Shown: positions 44,981 to 53,485, counted from the first letter of the stretch. The stretch: 64,000 nt of DNA from Cylindrospermum sp. NIES-4074 (GCA_003994795.1 AP018269.1:310001-374000); one strand, 5' to 3'. Notes: a model not told the origin generated them from the sequence alone. Numbers and translations are program-made.

Positions 44981-45239
44981 AACCACCGCTGACGGGGGGA
45001 ATTAGCACAACCTCGTCACCATCTTGCAAGAGGGTATCTGGTTCGACAAATATCAAATTAACCCCAAAGCGGGTGATATCGCGCCATTGGGCTAATTTTG
45101 GGTGTTCAGCAATTAGGCGATCGCACACTGCTGCTACAGCTGTACCATTGGGAAATTCCAGCACTAGTTCTGAAACCCCACAGGCTTCTTGATAAGCAGC
45201 AAACAATTTGACGTTGACGGTGATTGCAGATTTAGTCAT
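44979..45239 (-). CDS. Second MoaD/ThiS-family ubiquitin-like protein
   Basis: An 86-residue beta-grasp protein (MTKSAITVNVKLFAAYQEAC at the start) ending VVLIPPVSGG with the reactive Gly-Gly. LVLEFPNGTAVAAVCDRLIA and LIFVEPDTLLQDGDEVVLIP follow the MoaD pattern closely. The ATG at 45237-45239 is chosen; upstream in-frame codons do not look like family sequence. No moaE or other molybdenum-cofactor gene is adjacent. It is convergent with the surface operon. The window thus holds two such carriers, this one more like true MoaD. Confidence 0.82.
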   Translation of the reverse strand: MTKSAITVNVKLFAAYQEACGVSELVLEFPNGTAVAAVCDRLIAEHPKLAQWRDITRFGVNLIFVEPDTLLQDGDEVVLIPPVSGG

Positions 45240-45745
45240 TAGTCCTTGGTTATGGGTTATTTCCCTGCATAGTTTATCTAAATTGACAGGATATTGTAAA
45301 AAATTATGGAGCAGTTGCTTAGAACATGGTGCTAATATCATGATTGTTTGAATACTGATCATATCTGTGGGGGCTGGTCATTGTTCATTGGGAAACAGCG
45401 ATTACCAACAAGACCAAACTTATTATAAATAATTAACTGTACTTGATATAAATAATATAAATTTCTGGGCTATCTGCATAAATTTCTCAACCACTACAGA
45501 TAAGCTAATCAGGGATATCTAGTCTTTACAGCTATTTTCAGATAAATGAACCGCGCCTTTTTTGTTTCGCACATACTGCGAGACAGAAATCGCTTTCTTA
45601 GATGCAAATGCACAAAGGAAGAAATACATCAATCAGAGTGGGGTCTAAATACATGAAAACTGCTGTGATCAAAGTATTTTTCACAGGTATCTCTGTTGCG
45701 AACCTCACAAAGTTAACCAATAAATAGGATAGAGAAAAAATCGCA
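45240..45745. other. Intergenic region upstream of the PGA-hydrolase-like gene
   Basis: It holds the left copy of a 24-bp direct repeat (45348-45371) and a possible 24-codon peptide frame at 45653-45727 (MKTAVIKVFFTGISVANLTK and four more codons) just ahead of the next gene. That frame could be a leader peptide or chance. Nothing else is recognised. Confidence 0.4.
45348..45371 (+). repeat. 24-bp direct repeat, left copy
   Basis: The sequence is TTGAATACTGATCATATCTG followed by TGGG. The right copy at 47084-47107 differs at one base. The two copies bracket the single gene at 45746-47071. Confidence 0.7.
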
Positions 45746-47071
45746 ATGGCTAATAAAATGCCCACAAATCAAGACAGATTGTTAGTCCGCAGATATATAC
45801 AAAAGCTTGTATCTATCTCTCTAGCAACAATATTACTCTTCAGTGTCAGCTTTCTAAGTTGGACAGGTTCAGCACAAGCAGATTCTTTTGGTTGTTTTCA
45901 ATTAACAGGTAACCCACCAGAATGTCCTAACAGTACCAATGAAAATGCACTTGTAGGTTCAGTATGTCTTTCGGGAATAAATAATGATTGGCACACCACA
46001 TCAACGCCACTGAATCAGGCAACCAGTGATGTTACTGTCATATCTATCCACGGTGACAAAATTGAGAAAGATACGACTCAAATTGGCAATAGATTGCAGT
46101 CTCTCTACAATTGGAATAGATATGATTTTAGTGGTCATGTAAGAAATGATATGGCTAGTAAAAATGATCCAAATTCCTGTTACAACCTCAATTCGCACAG
46201 CGGGAGCAATTTTGAAATATTGCACATTACATCTAACAACTTTAATGATCAGACAGCATTAAATCTTATAGGAGCGCATCCCAGAGATGTATCGATTCAT
46301 GGCTGTAAAGGTGCTTGTCCTACAAACAACACCATTTGTGTTGGTGGCAATAATAATGCTACCGTTAATAATGGTACGAATCATCCTCAAGTAACGCAGA
46401 TTGTTGACTTTAGGGACTACGTTGACGACTACAAAAACTTGGTCAATGTGGTTGATCCTCTCAAAAAAGAACCGCTGACATTTAATGTTCCTCTCAACAT
46501 TGGGGATGAGGGAGCAACTTGTGACCCCAGTATCAAAGGGAATAGCCTTAACAATATTGTCAATCAAACTTCTACCCGCCAAGGACTTCAGTTGGAAATG
46601 AGCGAGGATATTAGAGCTAGGCTAGCTAACAATGATATAGCGGATGAACTGCTGCGGGGTGTGATTTTTGGTGGAGTCGCTAAGGCGTTGGGTGAACTTC
46701 CACTTCCTTTGGTTACTGCTAATGGTACTGAAGACTACTCAACCGGCAGTGGAACATTTACAAGATATAAACTTAAGGTAGAGAACAAAATTGAATATCC
46801 ATCGGCTCTATTTGCTCCAGCGCCGACTTTACCCGCTTGTGGACTGAATGCTAACTCTTCTAGAACTTGGGTGAATATCTACAACGCCGCTAACGACCAG
46901 TATATCTATGGCTTCTGTGCATTAGGCTCACCGCAGAATTTAGATTCTATTTGGTTTGCAGTGGCCCAAGGCACTAATCCTCCTGCATCTGTGCCTGCAT
47001 CTGTGTATGTCACTTTGCAAGATAGGCAGACCGCTAGAACCTACCGCTCAAATACAGTACCCATAAAGTAA
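45746..47071 (+). CDS. Secreted poly-gamma-glutamate hydrolase-like protein (PghP/DUF867 type)
   Basis: A 441-residue protein with a long signal peptide (about 1-45, ending GSAQADS). Residues 90-230 carry the phage PghP-type gamma-PGA hydrolase pattern: VTVISIHGDKIEKDTTQIGN, YDFSGHVRND, ILHITSNNFNDQTALNLIGA, then DVSIHGCKG and ICVGGNNNATV. In this family the IHG, HITS and SIHG segments supply zinc ligands and the catalytic site for cleaving gamma-glutamyl bonds. The C-terminal 180 residues are unfamiliar. Such enzymes are best known from Bacillus and its phages; the likely role here is attack on gamma-linked glutamate polymers outside the cell. It is flanked by 24-bp direct repeats and ends with a strong terminator. 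Confidence 0.72.
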   Translation: MANKMPTNQDRLLVRRYIQKLVSISLATILLFSVSFLSWTGSAQADSFGCFQLTGNPPECPNSTNENALVGSVCLSGINNDWHTTSTPLNQATSDVTVISIHGDKIEKDTTQIGNRLQSLYNWNRYDFSGHVRNDMASKNDPNSCYNLNSHSGSNFEILHITSNNFNDQTALNLIGAHPRDVSIHGCKGACPTNNTICVGGNNNATVNNGTNHPQVTQIVDFRDYVDDYKNLVNVVDPLKKEPLTFNVPLNIGDEGATCDPSIKGNSLNNIVNQTSTRQGLQLEMSEDIRARLANNDIADELLRGVIFGGVAKALGELPLPLVTANGTEDYSTGSGTFTRYKLKVENKIEYPSALFAPAPTLPACGLNANSSRTWVNIYNAANDQYIYGFCALGSPQNLDSIWFAVAQGTNPPASVPASVYVTLQDRQTARTYRSNTVPIK

Positions 47072-47083
47072 TATCATGCCCAG

Positions 47084-47107
47084 TTGAATACTGATCATAT
47101 CTATGGG
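47084..47107 (+). repeat. 24-bp direct repeat, right copy
   Basis: The sequence is TTGAATACTGATCATATCTA followed by TGGG, one base different from the copy at 45348-45371. It begins 13 bp after the stop codon of the PGA-hydrolase-like gene. Confidence 0.7.
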
Positions 47108-47209
47108 ATCAGGATGAGAGGATTAACAGGATTTATTTGCGAATAATGAATATTCATCCTCATCATCCTTTCATCCTTAAATCCTGATTGGGAAAAAGGA
47201 AAACATAGA

Positions 47210-47248
47210 GTTAGGACAGTCCAGACGCTTGTCCTAACCTTTTTTTTA
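47210..47248 (+). terminator. Rho-independent terminator between the PGA-hydrolase-like and usher genes
   Basis: GTTAGGACA (47210-47218) pairs with TGTCCTAAC (47230-47238) and is followed by CTTTTTTTT on the plus strand. It ends transcription from the left, about 140 bp after that gene, and sits just before the stop of the convergent usher gene. Confidence 0.88.
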
Positions 47249-47260
47249 TCGCTAAGAAGA

Positions 47261-49900
47261 CTAATTACCAGGTTGTTGCAGATTTAGTTCTTGGAATGGT
47301 TCTGAGGATGCTTCTAATTTTAAATTGCCAGCCTCTTTACCGTTGATTTGCAAAGTGTAATTACCTTGTGGTAAGCCTTCTAAATAATATACTCCTGCGC
47401 CGTTGGTGACGGAAAAACGGCGAGTTCCGTTTTGTTGTATGGCTTCTACCCTTGCGCCTGCAACTGCTTTACCTTGGGCATCTGTGACAACGCCCGATCG
47501 CGTGTAGGCTTGAATTAGGGCTATGCTTACAGGGGTATAACTACCTGCAATGACATCTACAGCTAAGGCCTCAACTGTAGCTTGCCAATCGGGAGGAAAG
47601 CCTGCGGGATCTAAGTCGAGTCGATAAGTTCCCGGTGCCATGCGGATTAAAATGCGATCGCCTCTAATATCTGGTTGCAACGATTTAATTGAGCGATTAT
47701 TGATTACTAGCAAGCTTTCTGGGCTTTTGGTATAGATTTCTTCCCCTGCATCCCGTTTGCCGTTATTATTCTTGTCAAAGAAGGGTTGAATTAATAAACC
47801 ACCTTGGGTGCGAAAATATTCTGAACGGCGATCGCCTGGTGTAATCCCTTGTTGTAAGCCTAAACTAGATACTAAGTCTACACTAAAGGTTGCTTGTTCG
47901 TTCGTCAGCGATACACCTTGATAACGTCCGCGCAACATCAAACCAGGTAACACTGTTGTTCCTAATGCCGCAAATATGCCGCTACCTTGGGAACCCACAC
48001 CATAACCTAGCTGCACTTCCCAAAGATAATTACCATCAACTGCTCTACCCTCTGAACGATAGCGCCAACCCAAGTTTAGCAAGTCGTTACTGCGATTCTG
48101 ATTGCTGGTTTCATAACTTAATAGCAGGGTGCTTCCTGAATCTAACCAGCTATTTCTAGATAACTTGTAGGTAAGTTCCGAGAAAGTGCCAATTTCATTT
48201 CCCCGCTGTGCCAGTTCTAATTTACCCAAACGTTGCAGCAAATTCCACCGCCACCGATTTTTGCTATCGAAGCTAACACGGCCAAAGGTAAATACATCTC
48301 TGCCATTTAAGTTAAATTGCACCCCTCCAGATGTAGCGTCACGGGAATCAGTCAGGGTAAACAAACTCAGGTTTGGAGAAACTCGCCAATTGAGATTAAA
48401 GCGGTTAGAAAAGCGATCGCTTGTCAATGCAGCGCTGAAATTTGTAGATGGATCATAACGGATATCTGCGTTCACATCCCAATTCTCGCCAGTTAGTGCA
48501 GAAACTGCTATCTGCAAAGGTAAACTTGCCGGACGATAGAATAATTCTGCTAAGGCTTGAGGAGAATTGTCATACACTCCACCTAAACCTACTGTTAAAT
48601 TTTCCGATAAACCCCAACGCCCAGCAATCCCCCCGCGAAAATTGGCAAAGTTGCCTAATAGGGAATTCCCCGAAAATTCCCGCTGTAACCCCCCAGAAAC
48701 TATCAACGCCGAAGCACCTGCGGGTAATTGTCCTGGTACTGTAGAGTAAGCTGCCTCGCGGATTTCTGGTTGGGCTGTGAGTCTGCCTTGGGGATATAAT
48801 AAGACGCGATAATTGCTGCTCAAGAACTCATTATTATTTTTAATATTTTCAAAGCGGTAAATTCCCGAAGAATCCACTAAAATTTCGGCAATGATGCGAT
48901 CGCCAAAACTTTGCACCAGTCTAACTAATGTACCAGGTTCAGCTTTACCAGAAATAGTGCGTCCAATCACCGCAGCTTGTAACCTTTGACGAGGATCAAC
49001 AAAACCACCGCTGAAGGGTTGAGGAGGTGTAAATCCTTGTCTTTGAATGTATGTCAAACCCCAATAATTAGCTGTTCCCTGACTTCGCCAAAAACTTGGC
49101 TGAGAACCAACAAAATAATCAATGTAATTAGTTTGACGCAAAAACTGCGCGTCGGAAATATTCCAAGTTTGCTGATCTGCTAATGTTGGCTGATTAGTAC
49201 GAAGAAACCAGGAACCACCAAAAGCACTACCAACAGCCGTTAAATCACCTCTGTAAGTTGTGGGCGTGATATCACCACCACTAGCATTTACCTTTTGTTC
49301 AACTGCTGCTACACTAAAGTTGGTTGGGGTAATCTTGGGTAATCCTGCTAGTTGAATTGGCGTTTCTGTTTCTACCAGTTGACTATTAGATTGATTCAAC
49401 CAAGGAACATCTAAAATAATTGCATATTCGTTAATATCGAATGTTGCCCCTACCCCAAACAAAGTTTGTAAATCTTGAATTGTCAAGACTAAACCCAGTT
49501 CTGGATCTGTGCGGAGTGTTTTCGGATCAATGCGAGTGACAACACCAGGCGATCGCACTTCTAGTTGACCATCTGCTAAAGTGGTGACATTTAATTTTAA
49601 AACCTGCACCACAGCATCATAAGGTAACAGCCAATTCTCAAAATTAATTGCCTGAGAACCATCTTCTTTCCCCCGCACCAAAACACTAGGGTTAACATTG
49701 CGTTTACCCAGATTTAAACCCACTGGAAATACTGTAAAATCCCCTATTTTTTCAATTAATTGGGGAGTTTGGGGATTGACAATAATTGGAGTATCTGCTC
49801 TAGCTGGGGTAATTAGAACTTGGCAAATGATAGGAATTGTGGCAAGCAGAATGCTCTTATTTCTGATTGGATATAGCAGCTTGAGTGGGAATGGAAACAT
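47261..49900 (-). CDS. Outer-membrane fimbrial usher-like protein
   Basis: An 879-residue protein with a signal peptide (about 1-35). An N-terminal usher-type domain (40-170: VFPVGLNLGKRNVNPSVLVR, LLPYDAVVQVLKL) precedes a long region of amphipathic barrel strands (220-690). This is interrupted by an Ig-like plug (about 305-365: VIGRTISGKAEPGTLVRLVQ, VDSSGIYRFENI). C-terminal domains follow, one with FFDKNNNGKRDAGEE (a calcium-loop B-repeat feature) and a carboxypeptidase-regulatory-like module (GVVTDAQGKAVAGARVEAIQ). Ushers assemble and export chaperone-bound pilins. It overlaps the chaperone gene by 44 bp and is last in the operon. It is more divergent than enterobacterial ushers. Confidence 0.8.
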   Translation of the reverse strand: MFPFPLKLLYPIRNKSILLATIPIICQVLITPARADTPIIVNPQTPQLIEKIGDFTVFPVGLNLGKRNVNPSVLVRGKEDGSQAINFENWLLPYDAVVQVLKLNVTTLADGQLEVRSPGVVTRIDPKTLRTDPELGLVLTIQDLQTLFGVGATFDINEYAIILDVPWLNQSNSQLVETETPIQLAGLPKITPTNFSVAAVEQKVNASGGDITPTTYRGDLTAVGSAFGGSWFLRTNQPTLADQQTWNISDAQFLRQTNYIDYFVGSQPSFWRSQGTANYWGLTYIQRQGFTPPQPFSGGFVDPRQRLQAAVIGRTISGKAEPGTLVRLVQSFGDRIIAEILVDSSGIYRFENIKNNNEFLSSNYRVLLYPQGRLTAQPEIREAAYSTVPGQLPAGASALIVSGGLQREFSGNSLLGNFANFRGGIAGRWGLSENLTVGLGGVYDNSPQALAELFYRPASLPLQIAVSALTGENWDVNADIRYDPSTNFSAALTSDRFSNRFNLNWRVSPNLSLFTLTDSRDATSGGVQFNLNGRDVFTFGRVSFDSKNRWRWNLLQRLGKLELAQRGNEIGTFSELTYKLSRNSWLDSGSTLLLSYETSNQNRSNDLLNLGWRYRSEGRAVDGNYLWEVQLGYGVGSQGSGIFAALGTTVLPGLMLRGRYQGVSLTNEQATFSVDLVSSLGLQQGITPGDRRSEYFRTQGGLLIQPFFDKNNNGKRDAGEEIYTKSPESLLVINNRSIKSLQPDIRGDRILIRMAPGTYRLDLDPAGFPPDWQATVEALAVDVIAGSYTPVSIALIQAYTRSGVVTDAQGKAVAGARVEAIQQNGTRRFSVTNGAGVYYLEGLPQGNYTLQINGKEAGNLKLEASSEPFQELNLQQPGN

Positions 49901-50687
49901 TTACATTGAATGGCAACTTACTTTTCTTGTTATCTTCCCCCCATATCAACTCACCACTTAGCTGATATTGCCCAGAAGCTAGGGCTGGCTGGTCTTTGCT
50001 GGGATAATTTAATAAAAAATGGCGATCGCTATTTGCAATCACAGCACTAGCATCTACCTGACCAGTTTTCACCACAGTTTCTCCTCTGCGTAACGTCCAA
50101 CTTACACTAGGGCGAGCAGTTGCTTGACCACTATTACGAATTAGGAGTTGAAGTTGTTTTTGTTCAGGATTAAAACTGGCACTATCCACCCCTAAATTAG
50201 GAGAAACATTGCCTTTTCTGACATAAAATGTCACACCAATTCGTGCCACCAAAGCCACATTATTGCCAGCACTATCCTTAGCTTCAGTGAGAGTTTCATT
50301 AAATATTACCGCTCGATATTCTCCATCAGGTAAATTAGGAGCCAAGCGACTAATTAAGCGCACCCGCCGACTTTCTCCTGGTTTGATAGTCAATTCACGA
50401 GGCGAAAATTGCAGATAGTTTGTCAAATCATTGGGACTAGAAGACAAAGTTTGAAACCCAGCATCACGACTGTAGGTAAAAGGTTCGGCGTAAACACGAA
50501 CACGAGAGGGAGTATTGCTGGTATTGATAACTGTGATTGTTCCTTGGGCTTGTCCCCGTTCAGCTTTGGCTTCTATCACCAGGGGAGAAACACTCATTTG
50601 CGCCTTAGCGGCAGCAGGAAACAAAACTAAGCTAGCACAAACAGCCGCTAGTGAAATCCAATGATTACGAAACATATTTCTGATCAC
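49857..50687 (-). CDS. Periplasmic pilus assembly chaperone (PapD-like)
   Basis: A 276-residue protein with a signal peptide (1-30, AAAKAQM). Two Ig-like domains follow: residues 31-150 with SVSPLVIEAKAERGQAQGTI, TVINTSNTPSRVRVYAEPF, LQFSPRELTIKPGESRRVRL and DGEYRAVIFNET; and 155-265 with SVSWTLRRGETVVKTGQV. The FSPRELTIKPGESRRVRL stretch corresponds to the pilin-capping region. In the chaperone-usher pathway it folds pilins by lending them a beta strand. It lies between the pilin-like genes and the usher gene, overlapping the latter. Confidence 0.85.
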   Translation of the reverse strand: MIRNMFRNHWISLAAVCASLVLFPAAAKAQMSVSPLVIEAKAERGQAQGTITVINTSNTPSRVRVYAEPFTYSRDAGFQTLSSSPNDLTNYLQFSPRELTIKPGESRRVRLISRLAPNLPDGEYRAVIFNETLTEAKDSAGNNVALVARIGVTFYVRKGNVSPNLGVDSASFNPEQKQLQLLIRNSGQATARPSVSWTLRRGETVVKTGQVDASAVIANSDRHFLLNYPSKDQPALASGQYQLSGELIWGEDNKKSKLPFNVNVSIPTQAAISNQK

Positions 50688-50834
50688 ACCAAGATAGTAA
50701 ATCTAGCAATTGTATTTATAGCGTTTCTCAATTGCGTGCAATGCACGATGTAGAGACTGTACTGTACGGTCTCTACATGATTAGCCGTTTCTGGCAAGAT
50801 ATTGAAAACCTTTTTGCAGCCAGCTTGAGAAGTT

Positions 50835-51362
50835 CTAGTTTGTGATGGTTAAAGTCACTTTGTAAGCATAGTTTCCTGGCTGTAAATTAGTATTACCAGG
50901 AGCTGGTGTTACTGACATCTGAACTGTGACTGTTCTACTAGCACCAGGACTGATAGGCAGAGGGCCTGTGACAGGACTAGGAGAAGGACCAGCATCAAAT
51001 CCAGTACTACTATAGACGCCTGACCTTATAGAATAGGCGCCAGAAGAGACATATGCTCCGGCTTGATTTCCTGAAGGGCCTCCTGTCTGAATAGGAATAG
51101 ATACTTGCAGGCCAGCAGGTTGGTTACAGTTAACTGTCACCTGACCGGCTGAACCTCCAGAGCTTTTTGAACTGAGTATAACAACACCTGTCGAGCCGGA
51201 ACCCTCAGCAGCCAAGTTTCCATTTGTGACAGCACCGAAGCTACAACTACCTTGCACAGTTCCTGTAAAGTTGACATCAACACTTTGAGCCAAAGCACTT
51301 TCGCCCACAGCAGCGGTGCCCACAAGCATGAAAGCAGCTGTTAATAAAGAACGACAAATCAT
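50835..51362 (-). CDS. Spore-coat-U/pilin-like subunit 1 of the chaperone-usher locus
   Basis: A 175-residue exported protein with a signal peptide (1-25, GESALAQ). The mature protein starts SVDVNFTGTVQGSCSFGAVT and ends LQPGNYAYKVTLTITN. The two cysteines (GSCSFG, VNCNQ) and the final G-x-Y-x-x-x-V-T-L-T-I strand are those of spore-coat-U/archaic pilin domains, which lack their last strand and need a chaperone. It lies 147 bp upstream of the chaperone gene. It is about 65% similar by eye to the next subunit. Confidence 0.82.
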   Translation of the reverse strand: MICRSLLTAAFMLVGTAAVGESALAQSVDVNFTGTVQGSCSFGAVTNGNLAAEGSGSTGVVILSSKSSGGSAGQVTVNCNQPAGLQVSIPIQTGGPSGNQAGAYVSSGAYSIRSGVYSSTGFDAGPSPSPVTGPLPISPGASRTVTVQMSVTPAPGNTNLQPGNYAYKVTLTITN

Positions 51363-51418
51363 TTGTAGATCCTCTGAAAACTATTTGGGTTGCACTGAGT
51401 CATGAACAAGAAAAACAC

Positions 51419-51580
51419 TTATGGCGTGATAGTTAAGATGACAGCAAAGGTATAAGTTCCCAGCGTAAATGAGTCTGGTCGTTCTAGGAACATACTCACC
51501 TCTAAATCGCTGCTACCCGCAGGTGAAGCAGCACTCTCACGACTAATATCACTACGAACACTAGTAGAAGCAAATTTTCA
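51419..51580 (-). pseudogene. Truncated remnant of a third-type pilin gene
   Basis: In minus-strand frame it reads KFASTSVRSDISRE, then PAGSSDLEVSMFLERPDSFT and LGTYTFAVILTITP plus stop. It matches the C-terminal 52 residues of the subunit at 52231-52716. An in-frame TGA directly precedes it and no start is present. The flanking bases (GGTTGCACxxAGTCATxAAC) also match those after the intact copy, so it is the residue of a tandem duplication. Confidence 0.85.
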
Positions 51581-51652
51581 AGTTACTACTGTAGCAAAAT
51601 ATCTTGCCAGAAACGACAAGATATTTAAAACCCATAGCCAGTTTGAGAAGTT

Positions 51653-52210
51653 CTAGTTTGTGATGGTTAAAGTCACTTTGTAAACGTAGTTTCCTGGCTG
51701 TAAATAAGGATTACCAGCAGATGGTACTACTCCTAAATTTACTGTGAGTGGTGTAGCACCGGGATTTAGAAACAAAGGGCCAGATCCACCACCAGGTAAA
51801 GAAGGAACAGGAACACCTACGCTTCTAGTACCGTTAGGTGAACTGACAACTGCCCCGGCTTGGTTTCCTCCAGGCCCTCCTGTCTGAATGGGATTAGATA
51901 CTTGCAGGTTAGCTGGTTGGTTACAGTTAACTGTCACCTGACCGGCTGAACCTCCAGGGATTGCTGAACTGAGTTCATAAGCTCCCATTGGTCCACTAGA
52001 TCCGTTAGTTGCCAAGTTGCCATTTGTGACAGCACCGAAGCCACAAATACCTTGCACAGTTCCTGTAAAGTTAACATCAATACTTGGCCCAGCTACTTGA
52101 GCAAAGGCACTATTACCCATAGCAGCACTACCTACAAGGATGAAAGCAGCAGTCAACAAAGAACGACGAATCATTTGTAAATCCTTCTTCAAAAATTTGG
52201 GTTGCACCAA
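51653..52210 (-). CDS. Spore-coat-U/pilin-like subunit 2
   Basis: A 185-residue exported protein. The first 10 residues (MVQPKFLKKD) precede a signal peptide that aligns with subunit 1 from MIRRSLLTAAFILVGSAAMG; the real start may be that second Met (52174). The mature part begins SIDVNFTGTVQGICGFGAVT and ends YLQPGNYVYKVTLTITN. The conserved Cys pair and terminal strand are kept. It is a tandem paralogue of subunit 1, and the 3' flanks of both genes are nearly identical for over 50 bp. Confidence 0.82.
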   Translation of the reverse strand: MVQPKFLKKDLQMIRRSLLTAAFILVGSAAMGNSAFAQVAGPSIDVNFTGTVQGICGFGAVTNGNLATNGSSGPMGAYELSSAIPGGSAGQVTVNCNQPANLQVSNPIQTGGPGGNQAGAVVSSPNGTRSVGVPVPSLPGGGSGPLFLNPGATPLTVNLGVVPSAGNPYLQPGNYVYKVTLTITN

Positions 52211-52230
52211 GTCATTAACAAGAAAAACAC

Positions 52231-52716
52231 TTATGGCGTGATAGTTAAGGTGATAGCGTAAATATAAGTTCCCGGTGTAAACGAGTCTGGTCGTCCTACC
52301 AACATACTCACCTCTAAATCGCTGCTACCCGCAGGTAAAGCGGCACTCCCACCACCAACGTCACTACGAACAGTTGTTGAACCAAATTTTAAAAATCCTA
52401 TGTACGTTGTCCCAGCAGGATCGCTAGTAGGCCCAGAGATAAAGCGGGGAGGCGAAACAGTGATAGTTGCAGGGGTGCTGCTTTGTACACCAATGGTGGC
52501 AGGAGTTTGAGATTCCAACTGTGTCGGTGTTTCAACTGAACTGCCAGAAAAACTTGGTTCAGCAGTACCAGTAACGGGAGTGCTGAAGCTAGCTTGAACG
52601 GGAACGGTTCCATTGAAAGGAATATCTACGCTTTGAGCTAGGGCGGCACGATCTAACGCGAAGGCACTCGCCAGCATCAAGCCAGAGGTTAACGCGAGAC
52701 GGTAAAACATTAGCAA
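52231..52716 (-). CDS. Pilin-like subunit 3 without cysteines
   Basis: A 161-residue exported protein with a signal peptide (1-27, AALAQ). It has the pilin-type frame: SVDIPFNGTVPVQASFSTPV at the N terminus and SFTPGTYIYAITLTITP at the C terminus. The disulfide cysteines of subunits 1 and 2 are replaced. Its central region (ESQTPATIGVQSSTPATITV, then PPRFISGPTSDPAGTTYIGF) differs from theirs. It is the first gene of the chaperone-usher operon. It may be a distinct pilus component, such as a minor or tip subunit; this is inference. Confidence 0.75.
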   Translation of the reverse strand: MLMFYRLALTSGLMLASAFALDRAALAQSVDIPFNGTVPVQASFSTPVTGTAEPSFSGSSVETPTQLESQTPATIGVQSSTPATITVSPPRFISGPTSDPAGTTYIGFLKFGSTTVRSDVGGGSAALPAGSSDLEVSMLVGRPDSFTPGTYIYAITLTITP

Positions 52717-52867
52717 ATAGCCTTATTTCTCAGCTTTGTCTTGCATTAGTACCTTTGTATACTTTACACAGTAATATACAGTAAGTCCCCAGTATTTTTA
52801 TGCAAAAACATAGCAATTCATTAAATTAATAGAAAACACTTAGCTTTTGTAAAATCTTAGTAATATA

Positions 52868-53473
52868 TTAAAAAATCTGCTCTAAGCGCTGGAAATCGCG
52901 CTGCACTTCATGCAATAAAGTCTTGTTATTGGGGTCTGTCTTCAGGGCTTTTTTGAGATAAATTCTGGCTTTAGGCAGCTGGTTTTCGCTAATCAGGGCC
53001 CGTCCCCAAATTTGATAGGCGATCGCCTGCCACTGGCGCACTTCTGCATCTTTTGGTAATCTGGCGGCTAAAGCTTCCGCTAGTGCGATCGCTTGGGGAA
53101 ACCTTTTTTCTTGCAAAAATCGCTGTAACTGTTCATAAGTCTTCCACTTTAGCCGCTGTTCTATTTCCATCAAATTCGGCGGCTGTGGTATCACCGTTGT
53201 TGTTGGTGCTTCCTTTTGAGGAGTTACCTGAGTTGCCTCATCCCCATACATTGACGACTGATTTGACTGTCGCCCAATTTCCTCTGGCGGTACCACAGTC
53301 AGCAGGAGTTTATACGCCTCTGTCAAGGCAATAAATTTGTCTTTAGCTTTGTTGTCATCTGGGTGGAGATCAGGATGATATTGCTGCACCAATCGTCGGT
53401 AAGACGTCTTGATTTCGGCAAAAGAAGCCCCCGACCTTAAGCCCAATAAGCGGTAGCAATCTCCAAGATCCAT
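52868..53473 (-). CDS. J-domain protein with TPR-like C-terminal region
   Basis: A 201-residue cytosolic protein starting MDLGDCYRLLGLRSGASFAE. The J-domain (1-65) has the HPD motif in QYHPDLHPDD; a linker follows (75-110). A C-terminal helical region has TPR-like pairs (about 125-195: RFPQAIALAEALAARLPKDA, QLPKARIYLKKALKTDPNNK). J-proteins stimulate Hsp70/DnaK. The start at 53473 is used because upstream codons in the same frame come from an AT-rich repeat and are not protein-like. The clpP gene follows upstream across a repeat-filled 100-bp gap. Confidence 0.85.
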   Translation of the reverse strand: MDLGDCYRLLGLRSGASFAEIKTSYRRLVQQYHPDLHPDDNKAKDKFIALTEAYKLLLTVVPPEEIGRQSNQSSMYGDEATQVTPQKEAPTTTVIPQPPNLMEIEQRLKWKTYEQLQRFLQEKRFPQAIALAEALAARLPKDAEVRQWQAIAYQIWGRALISENQLPKARIYLKKALKTDPNNKTLLHEVQRDFQRLEQIF

Positions 53474-53485
53474 TTCACTGCGCTC

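Noticed and set aside
45240-45362. A 41-codon N-terminal extension of the second MoaD-like protein
   Set aside because: The added residues do not fit the beta-grasp family, whose members start close to the ITVNVKLFA strand; the extension also overlaps the left 24-bp direct repeat.
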